From the NCBI RefSeq assembly GCF_001544555.2, contig NZ_FCOK02000015.1, positions 1-64,000 of the forward strand: a stretch of DNA of 64,000 nucleotides, read 5' to 3'. Below, piece after piece: positions 52,910-62,807 of this stretch. Within the stretch, counting starts at the first letter, position 1. Every line of letters starts with the position of its first letter. The notes beneath the pieces are model-generated. The model was given only the letters and a program-made list of their open reading frames with translations, ran no database searches and was not told the origin of the DNA. A program made the translations under genes and the position numbers. This stretch comes from Caballeronia udeis. Lineage in GTDB: Bacteria; Pseudomonadota; Gammaproteobacteria; Burkholderiales; Burkholderiaceae.

Positions 52910-53176
52910 ATGGCTTTGTTTCCCTTAAGCTCCAATTTCGAAGGCGACTTCGTGCTTCAACTATTGCCGGTCGATACCGAGAACACGATGGACGAAGTGG
53001 CGAGTGCCGCCGCGCATCACTCAGTCGGACGGCGCGTGAAAGCTCGCCCCGGGCATATCCTTCGCGTGCGCAGACAGGGTAGCAAGGAGTTTCTGCCCCG
53101 AGCGATGAAAGTGGAGGATGCGGGCCTCAAGCCCACCGAGTGTGTAGAAATTATTTGGGAACCCTCGCAGCCGTAA
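52910..53176 (+). CDS. tmoB: Toluene monooxygenase gamma subunit (TmoB/TbuU-like)
   Basis: 88 residues from ATG 52910; an in-frame ATG at 52895 overlaps the GGAGG ribosome site. Ubiquitin-like TmoB fold: ALFPLSSNFEGDFVLQLLPV and TMDEVASAAAHHSVGRRV. Part of the hydroxylase hexamer. Confidence 0.9.
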   Translation: MALFPLSSNFEGDFVLQLLPVDTENTMDEVASAAAHHSVGRRVKARPGHILRVRRQGSKEFLPRAMKVEDAGLKPTECVEIIWEPSQP

Positions 53177-53231
53177 CCAGGCATTCGACGGTTGATGTGC
53201 TCGAACCTTTTCACCAATAGGAAAGAAGTTC

Positions 53232-53567
53232 ATGACATTTAAGAAAGTGTGCTCTCTTGACGATCTTTGGGAGGGCGAAATGGAGTCGTTCGAGGTTGAT
53301 GGGCAGGAAGTTCTGATGGTTTGGCCGGAGGGCGGCGACCTGAAGGCTTTCCAAGGTATTTGCCCACACCAGGACATTCCGCTGATTGAAGGCAAATTCG
53401 ACGGTAAGACAGTGATCTGCAGGGCGCATCTTTGGCAGTTCGATGCCTGCTCTGGAAAAGGTATTAACCCGTCGGACTGCGCGCTCGCCCAGTATCTAGT
53501 TAGAATTGAAGGCGAGGCGGTTTTCGTAGAAACAGACGGCGTGAAGCCGTTGTTCGCACATACATAA
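53232..53567 (+). CDS. tmoC: Toluene monooxygenase Rieske ferredoxin (TmoC/TbuB-like)
   Basis: 111 residues with Rieske ligands Cys44, His46 (CPHQD) and Cys63, His66 (CRAHLWQF), within one residue of T4MO TmoC numbering. Shuttles electrons from TmoF to the hydroxylase. Confidence 0.93.
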   Translation: MTFKKVCSLDDLWEGEMESFEVDGQEVLMVWPEGGDLKAFQGICPHQDIPLIEGKFDGKTVICRAHLWQFDACSGKGINPSDCALAQYLVRIEGEAVFVETDGVKPLFAHT

Positions 53568-53606
53568 GCAGCGCTCCGGCCGCCATTTAAACCCAAGGAG
53601 AAGTTT

Positions 53607-53921
53607 GTGACTACAAACGATATAGCATCGGCCCACCTCAACAATCGGGTAGGTCCGATCATGCGCGCTGGAGAACTCGCTGATGCCGTCGTTGAGGCTG
53701 CGCTCGAGGACAATCCGGGGAAGGAAATTCGCGTAGACGATAAGCGGGCATACCTGCGCATCGACACCGAGGGTGAATTGATATTGCGCCGGGAAACGAT
53801 TGAACGCGCTTTGGGGCGTCCGTTCAAGATTCCGGATCTTGAGGTGGAGCTCAGTTCGTTTGCGGGCCGCATCGAAACCTTGCCCGAGCAGATTCGATTT
53901 TATTTTAAAACGACGGTCTGA
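53607..53921 (+). CDS. tmoD: Toluene monooxygenase effector protein (TmoD/TbuV-like)
   Basis: 104 residues from a GTG with AAGGAGAAG upstream. MmoB/TmoD family: HLNNRVGPIMRAGELADAVV, KRAYLRIDTEGELILRRETI and RALGRPFKIPDLEVELSSF type endings. Cofactor-free, needed for efficient catalysis. Confidence 0.92.
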   Translation: MTTNDIASAHLNNRVGPIMRAGELADAVVEAALEDNPGKEIRVDDKRAYLRIDTEGELILRRETIERALGRPFKIPDLEVELSSFAGRIETLPEQIRFYFKTTV

Positions 53922-53974
53922 CCGACGATTGAAACTGATCGGCGAACAAAGAATTCTGAGTTAAGGAGACAAGT

Positions 53975-54961
53975 ATGTCAGAAGTTCAAGTATTAAAGCC
54001 ACTCAAGACGTGGAGCCATCTTGCAGAGCGGCGGCGCAAACCCAGCGAATACGAAATCGTATCGACCAATTTGCACTTCACAGACCGGGATCCGAATGCT
54101 CCTTACGAGCTTGATCCCGATATGTGGATGAATCGTTGGTACAAGCAGAACACGCTGAATAGCCCACTCAAACACGATGACTGGAACGCCTTCCGCGACC
54201 CGGATCAGGTCATCTATCGCACCTACAACCTAATGCAGGATGGGCAGGAGGCGTACGTGTACGGGCTATTTGACCAATTCAATGCCCGTGAACATGACAA
54301 GGCTCTGGATCCGCGTTGGGCAGGAAAACTTGCGCGCCTGTACACCCCGGCTCGCTACTTATTCCATACGCTCCAGATGGCGTCTGCTTACGTGGGACAG
54401 ATGGCTCCTGCAAGCACGATCACGAACTGTAATTACTTTCAGATGGCTGATTCTTTCCGGTGGTTGAGTCATACGGCCTACCGCACCAAAGAGTTGTCCT
54501 TAGCATTCGACGACAAGGGCTTTGGCACAGACGAGCGCCAGTACTGGGAGACTGATCCGGCCTGGCAGGGGTTTCGCGAGCTAATGGAAAAGGTCCTCGT
54601 AACCTGGGATTGGGCCGAGGCATTTGTTGCATTTAGTCTGGTGGCGAAGCCGGCCGTTGAGGAAGCGGTTTTGCGCAAGTTGGGTGAGTCAGGTCGACAC
54701 AACGGCGACACGTTGGTCGGATTGCTAAACGATGCGCAGCTTGTTGATGCCGCGCGGCATCGGCGCTGGGCCGCAGCGCTGGTCAAAATGGCGGTGGAAA
54801 GGGCCGGCAACGCAGACGTGATTAAAAGATGGGTTCTGAAATGGGAACCGCTCGCCGACTCTGCGATCAACGCCTATTGCACGGCGCTCTCGGATGTACC
54901 GGACGCGTCCGCATCAGCGAGACTCGCGACGCGGGAGTTCCGAAACTCTCTCGGCTTATGA
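53975..54961 (+). CDS. tmoE: Toluene monooxygenase beta subunit (TmoE/TbuA2-like)
   Basis: 328 residues, TmoE type: LKTWSHLAERRRKPSEYEIV opening, RDPDQVIYRTYNLMQDGQEA and LYTPARYLFHTLQMASAYVG. Structural partner of TmoA; AAGGAG ribosome site. Confidence 0.93.
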   Translation: MSEVQVLKPLKTWSHLAERRRKPSEYEIVSTNLHFTDRDPNAPYELDPDMWMNRWYKQNTLNSPLKHDDWNAFRDPDQVIYRTYNLMQDGQEAYVYGLFDQFNAREHDKALDPRWAGKLARLYTPARYLFHTLQMASAYVGQMAPASTITNCNYFQMADSFRWLSHTAYRTKELSLAFDDKGFGTDERQYWETDPAWQGFRELMEKVLVTWDWAEAFVAFSLVAKPAVEEAVLRKLGESGRHNGDTLVGLLNDAQLVDAARHRRWAAALVKMAVERAGNADVIKRWVLKWEPLADSAINAYCTALSDVPDASASARLATREFRNSLGL

Positions 54962-55058
54962 AGGGACATGCAACTGATCGCAATCTGCGAGCGCTCTTGG
55001 AGGGGACGTATTCGTGCTCCCGATGAGCACTCCAAGAGCAGCAAAAGGAGCTTAAAAA

Positions 55059-56081
55059 ATGTCTCAACATAAAATATCGGTCCATGGCGAAGATCGTGTC
55101 TTTCTTCAAAGCGGGAACGACACCATTCTACGGGCAGCCCTGCGCTCCGGCATTGGCTTCCCGTATGAGTGCAACTCTGGTGGATGCGGGAGTTGTAAGT
55201 TTGAGCTCGTAACGGGCGATGTCGAGAGCATCTGGCCTGAAGCACCTGGTCTGACGGAACGTGATCGGCGTAAAGGTCGTTTGTTGGCTTGTCAGTGCCG
55301 GGCGAAGAGCGCTTTGGGGATCAAGATCCGAACCGATCCGGCTTATGAGCCGATACAACCCCCTAAGCGAAGGTCGGCTCGTTTCGTCGAGTCGCATGAC
55401 GTAACGCACGATATCCGGGAATTCAGGTTTGTCACGGAAGACAAGGCGGCGTTCCTTGCTGGCCAATATGCGATGCTTTCAATCCCGGGGGTCACTGAGC
55501 CTCGAGCTTATTCGATGTCGAACATTGGCAATGAACTGGGCGAGTGGCAATTCCAGATTCGACGCGTACCCCATGGGCGAGCCACCGAACGCCTTTTTCA
55601 TCATCTTCATGCGGGCGATGAGGTGGAGATCGACGGTGGATATGGTGTCGCGTTCCTTCGAACGGAGGTTAAGCGCGATATCGTTTGCGTAGCGGGTGGT
55701 TCAGGTTTGGCACCGATGGTTTCAATAGCTCGCGCAGCCTCGCAATTGGGCATGCTCGATACCCGTCGTCTTCATTTTTTCTACGGTGGAAGAACACCGG
55801 CAGACATCTGTGGGACGTCGTTTCTGAGTGAACTAAAGGGATACGACGAGCAGATTCATTTTTATCCTGTGGTGTCCTTGCCAAATGAGATTCCTGGTTC
55901 ACAGTGGAGCGGTGAGACGGGCTATGTTCACGACGCAGTTCAACGGGTTTTTGAAGAGTCTTTGCGTGAGTTCGAATTTTACTTCGCTGGACCGCCGCCT
56001 ATGACACAGACTTTGCAAGAGATGTTGATGGTGGGCTACAAGGTTCCGTTCGATCAGATCCATTTCGATCGGTTTTTCTAA
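55059..56081 (+). CDS. tmoF: Toluene monooxygenase NADH reductase (TmoF/TbuC-like)
   Basis: 340 residues: [2Fe-2S] domain with Cys38, Cys43 and Cys46 (CNSGGCGSC), FAD domain with PRAYSMSNI, NAD domain with VAGGSGLAPMVSIARA. AAAAGGAG precedes the ATG. Completes the six-component toluene monooxygenase. Confidence 0.93.
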   Translation: MSQHKISVHGEDRVFLQSGNDTILRAALRSGIGFPYECNSGGCGSCKFELVTGDVESIWPEAPGLTERDRRKGRLLACQCRAKSALGIKIRTDPAYEPIQPPKRRSARFVESHDVTHDIREFRFVTEDKAAFLAGQYAMLSIPGVTEPRAYSMSNIGNELGEWQFQIRRVPHGRATERLFHHLHAGDEVEIDGGYGVAFLRTEVKRDIVCVAGGSGLAPMVSIARAASQLGMLDTRRLHFFYGGRTPADICGTSFLSELKGYDEQIHFYPVVSLPNEIPGSQWSGETGYVHDAVQRVFEESLREFEFYFAGPPPMTQTLQEMLMVGYKVPFDQIHFDRFF

Positions 56082-56259
56082 TAGGTGGGGTGAGGACCGC
56101 GACCTCGGAGAAGTGACAGATAAGAGGCACGCAGCGAAGAAAATCTCCAACAAAGCTGCAGTGTCAGAGGCACGTCATGCTGTCTGTGATTTCGGTGACA
56201 GTTCAGTTTGGTGCACGGGTTATAGAACTGTTCGAGTTAGCAAAAGTACGGAGTACAAA

Positions 56260-57321
56260 ATGAAGGCATCAGTCTACTTCGGCCCTAAGGACATCCGTTG
56301 CACAAATGTTCCTGACGCGGCCATACGCGCTCATCATGAAATATTGGTCAAGGTAAAGGCTACTTCGATTTGTGGGTCAGATTTGCATCTTTATAGAGGT
56401 GCTCTGGACGCAATAATGGAAAGGGGGCATTCGCAGACCGGCCATGAACTCATCGGCGAGGTGATACAAGTCGGAAAAGGAGTCGGGAGATTTACTCCGG
56501 GCGATCGAGTTAGCATGGGTTACTCAGTCTCCTGCGGTCACTGCTACATGTGTGAGGTCGGCCAGACCGCGCACTGTGAGACGACCAAGAATGCTGTCTA
56601 TGGTTTCGGGCTGCCCTTTGGCGATATGAACGGCACACATGCGGAAGCCTTGGTAATCCCTCACGCGGATGGCCATGCAATGAAAATACCGCTGAGCGTG
56701 TCCGACGAAGCAGCCATTACGCTTTCGTGCAATCTGCCATCCGCAATAATAGCGAATCGCTTAGCCGACATTCAGGTCGGTGAGAAGGTCGCGCTCATCG
56801 GTTGCGGCCCCACGGGGATGATGACGCTAGACATCGCTTTGCAAAGAGGGCCTGGCCGGGTGGTTGTTTTGGACAAAGTGACCGAACGCCTCGAAGGAGC
56901 GAGGCAGAAGGGTGCGGTCGCTATCGATGTAAACCACGTTGACTGGAAGCAAATGGCGCTTAGCGAAACCGGAGGTCGCGGCTTCGATAAGGTGATCGAG
57001 GTTGTCGGCTACCCGGAGACGTTTCAGATGTGTCTTGATTTGGTCCGACCCGGGGGCACCGTAGCCGCTATAGGCGTTTTCTGCGACGCTACATTCAACC
57101 TTAATCTGGCCGATGTGTTCTTGCGCAACATTAGCCTGCACATGAACGGATTTGCTAGTGTTCGGCCATACATGTGGGAGGCCATGCGCATGATCGAACA
57201 AGGCGTGATCACTCCCGCTGCGTATTTTTCCCATACTTTCGAGCTGACGTCAGTAGATAAGGCGTTCTCTTTGTTTGATGAGAAGAAGGACGGCGTATCG
57301 AAAGTTCTGATTCGACCGTGA
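56260..57321 (+). CDS. Zinc-dependent alcohol dehydrogenase of unknown substrate
   Basis: 353 residues from ATG 56260 (an upstream in-frame ATG-less extension to 56113 has no homology). MDR family: catalytic zinc site with ICGSDLHLY and GHELIGEV, structural zinc CGHCYMCEVGQTAHC, and Rossmann fold with ALIGCGPTGMMTLDIA. It sits between tmoF and the porin; no toluene-to-cresol step needs it, so benzyl-alcohol-type side-chain oxidation or detoxification is a guess. Its last 41 codons are repeated at 20116-20241. Confidence 0.85.
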   Translation: MKASVYFGPKDIRCTNVPDAAIRAHHEILVKVKATSICGSDLHLYRGALDAIMERGHSQTGHELIGEVIQVGKGVGRFTPGDRVSMGYSVSCGHCYMCEVGQTAHCETTKNAVYGFGLPFGDMNGTHAEALVIPHADGHAMKIPLSVSDEAAITLSCNLPSAIIANRLADIQVGEKVALIGCGPTGMMTLDIALQRGPGRVVVLDKVTERLEGARQKGAVAIDVNHVDWKQMALSETGGRGFDKVIEVVGYPETFQMCLDLVRPGGTVAAIGVFCDATFNLNLADVFLRNISLHMNGFASVRPYMWEAMRMIEQGVITPAAYFSHTFELTSVDKAFSLFDEKKDGVSKVLIRP

Positions 57322-59154
57322 AGTAGTCCAACGCAGAGTGATTAGACTGCCGAGCGCTCGACACACAAAAAAATCCGACAGGAGACAAAGATGAAAAGCA
57401 ACAACGTTTTTGCGGCTGTAAGGGGCTTGATGGGACTGTCGGTCGCGTTATCGACGATGACTAATGCCAACGCGACTGACGTTTTTAATCTCGAAGGCTA
57501 TGGTCCGATCTCCCGTGCGATGGGGGGCACCGGGGTCGCCTACAATGTGGGAACGGCAGCAATGATGGAAAACCCCGCAACTCTGGGTTTGATGGAAGAA
57601 GGAAGTTATTTTGAACTGGGTGCTGACGTAATTAACCCGGATATCAGAGCTATCGATAAAAACACGGGCGAATCTGTTTTATCCAAAAATCATGGAAACA
57701 ACAATGGTCCGTACTTTGCTCCTGAATTAGCGTACGTCTACCGCCACAAAGACTACGCATTTGGAATTGGCGCGTTTGCCGGAGGGGGCCTGGGTACTCA
57801 ATTCGGTGGAAGTAGTTTTCTCTCGCGAACCACAACCAACGATATTGATACGGGACTCGATAATTTCTCGAGATTGCTAGTGCTTCGTATTCCTTTTTCA
57901 ATCGCTTATAAAGTCACTGATAAATTGACGCTGGGCGGCTCGGTTGAAGCGGTATGGACGTCACTAAATTTGGGACTACTGCTCGACACGTCGCAGATTG
58001 GCAATCTCGCGTCCCAGGGTCGAATTAACGGATCGCTGGTTCCGACACTATTGGGCGTACCCGGACTATCTGGCGGTTATTTTAACTTCTCTCACAGTGG
58101 CATCGTCGGAGGCGGAGCAAGCGCTTGGGGCATCGGAGGCAAGCTGGGCTTGACCTATCAAATTGCACCGGACACCCGGCTCGGAGTTGCTTATAATTTC
58201 AAGGCGGATGTTGGGGATCTGTCTGGCGGCGCCAATCTGACAGCAGTGAGTTCAGTTGCCGGGAACATTCCATTGAGCGGCCGCATCGTCGTCCGAGATT
58301 TTCAGATGCCAGCGCAATTGTCGATCGGAATTAATCATAAATTCAGCGACCAGCTTTCGGTTTCCCTAGAGTATCAGCGTGTCTTTTGGGCCGATGCCTT
58401 CAAAAACATAAATGTTGGTTTTGTACAAAACGGAACCGGAGCTAACCTTAACGTACTGCTTCCCCAAAATTATCGAGATATCAACGTCTTCGCGCTTGGT
58501 GCAGAATACCGTTATAACGATAAGTGGACCTTCCGCGGGGGTGCCCAATATGCTCAGGAAGCTATACCAAATAACACGCTCTTAACTATAGCACCAGCAA
58601 TACCCACGACGCATCTTAGCGGCGGCGTCTCTTATGCCTTTAATAAAGATAACGTTCTCGCTTTTGCAATGTCAGTAGGATTGCAGAAGACAGTGTCTAA
58701 CGATAGCCAACCGAATACCGCAGTTCCGATTAAAGTAACGCACTCTCAGGTGAATTTGCTGCTGAACTATCAACGACGGTTTTAGATCGCAAGTTATTTT
58801 ACGCAGATACTGTTCGGTTCCTCTAAGCAGCGTATCAACCGTCATTAATTACAATTTTATTTAATGGAGAATGCCGGTGCACTGAAACCGTGAGCGGTAG
58901 TTCGATGACTGAGATTGATCAGGTCGCAGCAATGCAGATGAGAATATCTTTGGCAATAAGTCGAGAAGCTTTTGTTGGGAATTTTGGTCCGAAAGCTGTG
59001 GCGCGATTTTTAACAAATAGGTATGCTGAAAGGAGTTCTATGTCTGAGTCAGTAGAGATTGCGAACAATATTAATGCAGACGGCATTAATACCAACTACC
59101 ACGACTGCGGCTCTGGAGTGCCCGTCCTCTTGATTCACGGATCAGGCCCGGGCG
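57196..59154 (+). repeat. 1,959-bp direct repeat, copy 2
   Basis: The parental copy: it lies in unbroken context (3' end of the dehydrogenase, whole porin gene, 5' end of dmpD), whereas copy 1 at 20116-22074 has foreign sequence on both sides. Confidence 0.95.
57391..58785 (+). CDS. tbuX: FadL/TodX/TbuX-type outer-membrane aromatic transporter, copy 2
   Basis: 464 residues, identical to the protein of copy 1. Here it lies in its natural place 69 bp after the dehydrogenase and upstream of dmpD and the TbuT-type regulator, like tbuX in Ralstonia pickettii PKO1. Signal peptide, RAMGGTGVAYN and NPATL motifs and a C-terminal Phe mark the FadL barrel. Facilitates toluene entry through the outer membrane. 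Confidence 0.9.
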   Translation: MKSNNVFAAVRGLMGLSVALSTMTNANATDVFNLEGYGPISRAMGGTGVAYNVGTAAMMENPATLGLMEEGSYFELGADVINPDIRAIDKNTGESVLSKNHGNNNGPYFAPELAYVYRHKDYAFGIGAFAGGGLGTQFGGSSFLSRTTTNDIDTGLDNFSRLLVLRIPFSIAYKVTDKLTLGGSVEAVWTSLNLGLLLDTSQIGNLASQGRINGSLVPTLLGVPGLSGGYFNFSHSGIVGGGASAWGIGGKLGLTYQIAPDTRLGVAYNFKADVGDLSGGANLTAVSSVAGNIPLSGRIVVRDFQMPAQLSIGINHKFSDQLSVSLEYQRVFWADAFKNINVGFVQNGTGANLNVLLPQNYRDINVFALGAEYRYNDKWTFRGGAQYAQEAIPNNTLLTIAPAIPTTHLSGGVSYAFNKDNVLAFAMSVGLQKTVSNDSQPNTAVPIKVTHSQVNLLLNYQRRF

Positions 59155-59870
59155 TTACTGCGTGGGCGAACTGGCGACTTACTATACCCGATCTTTCGAC
59201 ACGATTTCGGGTGATTGCTCCGGACATGGTTGGCTTCGGCTACACGGAGCGACCGCCGGGCATCCGTTATGACATGGGTACTTGGGTGAAACATGCTCTC
59301 GGACTGTTAGACGCGTTGGAGATCGACAAAGTGCATGTCGTCGGCAACTCTTTCGGCGGCGCACTCGCTCTTGCAATGGCAATCAGTGCTCCCGATCGCG
59401 TGCGTAGACTCGTACTAATGGGTAGCGTGGGCGTAAGCTTTCCCATCACGGATGGGCTAGATCGAGTGTGGGGGTATACGCCATCGATTGAAAATATGCG
59501 CGGGCTGCTCGACGTGTTTGCTTACGACCGCAACCTGGTGAACGACGAACTTGCGCGACTGCGGTATGAAGCAAGCATACGTCCGAACTTTCAAGAGGCG
59601 TTCTCGAGCATGTTTCCTGCACCGCGTCAGCGATGGGTGGATGCGATGGCAAGCCGGGAGGAGGATATCCGTTCATTACCTCACGAAACCCTTATCGTAC
59701 ACGGGCGCGAAGATAGGGTTATTCCGCTGTCGAACTCTGAGAAGTTGTTCGAGATGATTCCGCATGCTCAGTTTCATGCATTCGGTGGTTGTGGGCATTG
59801 GACGCAAATTGAGCACGGGCGGCGTTTTAACCGCCTGGTCGGCGACTTTTTCGATGAGGGTGCAACTTAG
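59040..59870 (+). CDS. dmpD: 2-hydroxymuconic semialdehyde hydrolase
   Basis: 276 residues from ATG 59040 (AAGGAG upstream; the frame is open 50 codons further but that part has no homology). Alpha/beta-hydrolase: oxyanion HGSGPGVTAWANWRL, nucleophile VVGNSFGGALAL (Ser), catalytic Asp in HGREDRVIPL and His in GGCGHWTQIE. It hydrolyses the ketone-type ring-fission products from methylcatechols, which DmpC cannot oxidise. In dmp/xyl operons it normally sits beside dmpC; here it is at the far end of the toluene block. Confidence 0.9.
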   Translation: MSESVEIANNINADGINTNYHDCGSGVPVLLIHGSGPGVTAWANWRLTIPDLSTRFRVIAPDMVGFGYTERPPGIRYDMGTWVKHALGLLDALEIDKVHVVGNSFGGALALAMAISAPDRVRRLVLMGSVGVSFPITDGLDRVWGYTPSIENMRGLLDVFAYDRNLVNDELARLRYEASIRPNFQEAFSSMFPAPRQRWVDAMASREEDIRSLPHETLIVHGREDRVIPLSNSEKLFEMIPHAQFHAFGGCGHWTQIEHGRRFNRLVGDFFDEGAT

Positions 59871-59902
59871 TCCGTCTGACGAAGCAAATTGCGGTTGAAG
59901 TT

Positions 59903-59927
59903 TAGGGAGGTATGGGGCGCCTCCCTA
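59903..59927 (+). terminator. Stem-loop after dmpD
   Basis: TAGGGAGG (59903-59910) pairs perfectly with CCTCCCTA (59920-59927) around a 9-nt loop, followed by a short TTTG. A partial terminator before the regulator gene would let some read-through express it. Confidence 0.55.
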
Positions 59928-60034
59928 TTTGAATCAACGCCTGCTTGGATCAAACTGAAGAGCTTGGATGGACGTAACACGCAGTCGAGCGCAAAAATGG
60001 AAGGGGCGGTTTGACCGTCTCTTGAGGCGGAGGC

Positions 60035-61858
60035 ATGGAGCACAACAACGAAAAGACGGGTGGCACGGTCGAAAGAGGGATTCCACTCTTCGTCCCTGAC
60101 GTGGTAGCAGATCTGCATTTTCCAAATATCCGCGATTTAGCGGAAAGGCTCCGCTTCAACCCGATGGACGGGCGTATTTGGCTTGACGACCGCCGCATGG
60201 TTTTGATCCACACGGAGGCGTTTGGATCTTTGAGGCAGGAACTCATTGAAGCGCTCGGTACCGAGGCAGCGCGCGGGTTGTTGACGCGGATGGGCTATAT
60301 ATCGGGCTCGCGAGACGCAGCGCTTGCACGTAAAATTCGCGGTGACGACAGCGCTTTCGACGCGTTTGCGGTGGGACCACAACTTCATGCGCTTGAGGGC
60401 ATTGTTCTGGTGGAGCCGGTCAAGGTCGAAATCGACAGCACTACGGGCCATTACTACGGCGAATTCCTTTGGAAGGATTCGTCGGAAGACGAGGCTCATG
60501 TCGCTATCTACGGTATCGGCGCGGACCCCGCATGTTGGATGCAGACGGGTTACGCATGCGGTTATACAAGCGCCTTCATGGGAAGGCGAATCCTGTATCG
60601 AGAAATTGAATGCCGCGCACTGGGCAACGCCGCGTGTCGGATCGTGGGCAAGCCCGCGGAAGAATGGGAGGATGCCGACTCGGACTTAAAGTATCTTGCA
60701 CCTCAATCAAAAGGTAGTCGCCGTGTCGCGGCAACGAGTACCTACGAGGTCGCGCCTGCTGGTAAGCTCGATGAAACGCCGCTTTCAGGCCATGCTGACG
60801 ACAAGCTACTCCAAGAAGGTCCTATAGGTTCGTCCGCCGCCTACAACGCTGTCTTGCATAAGATATTTCGGGTCGCGGCTACAAAAGCAACAGTTTTATT
60901 AACTGGGGAAAGTGGCGTCGGTAAGAGCATGTTCGCTCGTGAAGTCCACCGTAGAAGCTCTCGAGCAACCAAACCTTTCGTTGAGATCAATTGCGCAGCT
61001 ATCCCCGAGTCCTTAATGGAATCTGAGCTATTTGGTGCAGAAAAAGGGGCCTTTACTGGCGCATTCGCGTCGCGAGCTGGCAAGTTCGAGAGTGCCAACG
61101 AAGGGACAATTTTTTTGGATGAAATTAGCTCGTTGAGTTTGACCGCGCAAGCCAAGCTTCTCAAAGTCTTACAGATTGGAGAGCTTGAGCACCTCGGCAG
61201 CTCGACGACGATACAGGTAGACGTACGGGTGATAGCGGCAACCAACGACAATCTCAAAAGCGCGATTAAAAACGGACTTTTTCGAGAAGATCTTTTTTAT
61301 CGGCTCAACGTCTTTCCTATTTTGATCCCCTCGTTAAGAGCTAGAAAAGACGATATTCCACTGTTGATCGAACACTTCATAAAGAAATTTTCGCAGCGGC
61401 ATTGTCGACATCTACGCGGCATTTCGAGTAGGGCGCTCCATCTAATGTTGGACTATGCGTGGCCCGGAAATATTAGGGAGCTCGAAAACGTGCTTGAACG
61501 AGGCGTAATTCTTGCTGACGAGTTCGGGACACTGGAGGTATCTCACTTGTTGAGCAGTGACGATGCCCTGGAATCTAAAGGCGCCTTCGGATTAAGCGAT
61601 TTGGGTTCGCTCGTTCCCGATTCAATCAGCACTGATGTTCAAGTCGATCGGCGCACAAAACCGAATGAGCCGTCCTATGGGCTGGACGACTGGGCGGCGC
61701 AAGCAGTAAAAATGAACAAAGCGACTCTTGGCGAAGTGGACGACGCTCTTGTTCGCGCGGCACTTTCAGCAGCGAAAGGCAATATTTCAGAGGCGGCCCG
61801 TCTGCTCGGATTGACGCGTGCACAGTTGGACTACCGGGTGAAAAAGTCGAATGGCTGA
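60035..61858 (+). CDS. tbuT: Sigma-54-dependent aromatic-responsive activator (TbuT/XylR/DmpR class)
   Basis: 607 residues. XylR_N sensor (about 15-125), V4R (about 140-212; [19 protein letters not shown]), a flexible linker, AAA+ domain with Walker A GESGVGKS (291-298), canonical GAFTGA (338-343) and Walker B GTIFLDEI, and a Fis-type helix-turn-helix ([19 protein letters not shown]) at the end. It lies downstream of the toluene genes in the same direction, as tbuT does in R. pickettii PKO1, where it is expressed partly by read-through. It is the natural activator for the sigma-54 promoter at 39344. Only about 45% similar by eye to PhnR, with which it shares domain order. Confidence 0.9.
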   Translation: MEHNNEKTGGTVERGIPLFVPDVVADLHFPNIRDLAERLRFNPMDGRIWLDDRRMVLIHTEAFGSLRQELIEALGTEAARGLLTRMGYISGSRDAALARKIRGDDSAFDAFAVGPQLHALEGIVLVEPVKVEIDSTTGHYYGEFLWKDSSEDEAHVAIYGIGADPACWMQTGYACGYTSAFMGRRILYREIECRALGNAACRIVGKPAEEWEDADSDLKYLAPQSKGSRRVAATSTYEVAPAGKLDETPLSGHADDKLLQEGPIGSSAAYNAVLHKIFRVAATKATVLLTGESGVGKSMFAREVHRRSSRATKPFVEINCAAIPESLMESELFGAEKGAFTGAFASRAGKFESANEGTIFLDEISSLSLTAQAKLLKVLQIGELEHLGSSTTIQVDVRVIAATNDNLKSAIKNGLFREDLFYRLNVFPILIPSLRARKDDIPLLIEHFIKKFSQRHCRHLRGISSRALHLMLDYAWPGNIRELENVLERGVILADEFGTLEVSHLLSSDDALESKGAFGLSDLGSLVPDSISTDVQVDRRTKPNEPSYGLDDWAAQAVKMNKATLGEVDDALVRAALSAAKGNISEAARLLGLTRAQLDYRVKKSNG

Positions 61859-61894
61859 CTCCCATGATCGGTAAGCAGCCCGCGAAGCTTGCAA

Positions 61895-62807
61895 TTACCC
61901 ACAATGTTCCTGTGCAAGCTCATAGCCAAGCTGAATGTCAATCAGGCGCCGAATGCCGCGCCACATCACGGTATTGCCGGGCGGCGGGTCGTTGGCCCGT
62001 GCAAGGTAACCACCGAGTTGCGCAAGCTTGATGAGGCTGGTGGCGGCGCCCGAGTAGTGCGAGGCGTGTCCTTGACGATCCGATCGAGGAGCTCGACCTC
62101 GGTTTGTGTGAGGGCCAACTGGGCGGGGGCGTGGGCGGCGCACCGGTTGAGCATGGTCAGCCAGAAGATACGCCAACTCAGGATACAGAACACTGAGATG
62201 AGATTGGCCAAGCGATCAGCGGTACGCAATTTTGATTCTTCAGTCTCCCCCGACTTCAGAATCTTATGGAAGGTCTCAATTTTCCAGCGCATCGCGTACC
62301 AGTCGAGCTTCTCGATGGCGTCCGCACGAGATTTGATTGACAGATCAGTGATCAACTTCCACTCGTCGGAGGCCGACCGGCGGGAGCGGTCGTTTCCTGA
62401 GCATGAATGACGGTCAGACGTAGCTCGGGATAGCGACGCTGCTTGTAGAGAGGTGGTAGTACCGTGATGCGGCGATACCAAATCGCAAGGAAGGCTTCGT
62501 CGGGACAGCCTTTCGAATCGCGAAGCTCGACACAATGGAAACCCCTGATCTTCGTCTCGGCCATCTCGTCGGCGATTGTATGCTCTCCGTCGCCAGCCAG
62601 GCGGTCAACGCATGTGCGCACCAGGAAGTTGCCCAGCTCATGCGCTTCACAGAACAGCTCGTAAATATCGCTTTCGCGATCGCCGATATGTACGCAGCGT
62701 TCCGGTTCGCCCAGTAATGCCGTGGATTGCCTCAGGTTTTCCAGCCAGCGATAGCTCTCCTTCTCTTCAATTGGCACGCGGGTAGGGTTGATGACCTTGC
62801 GCTTCAA
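61895..62807 (-). pseudogene. Tn5-like IS4-family transposase, decayed and truncated
   Basis: Three minus frames must be joined: 62807-about 62395 (YRWLENLRQSTALLGEPERC, HIGDRESDIYELF, GFHCVELRDSKGCPDEAFL), about 62385-62030 (WKLITDLSIKSRADAIEKLD, WYAMRWKIETFHKILKSG, LRTADRLANLISVFCILSW) and 62030-61895 (LAQLGGYLARANDPPPGNTV, IQLGYELAQE). HIGDRESDIYE and YAMRWKIETFHKILKSG carry the catalytic Asp and Glu of Tn5-type enzymes. At least two frameshifts, and the N-terminus is cut off by the Tn3-type end at 62808. Confidence 0.88.
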
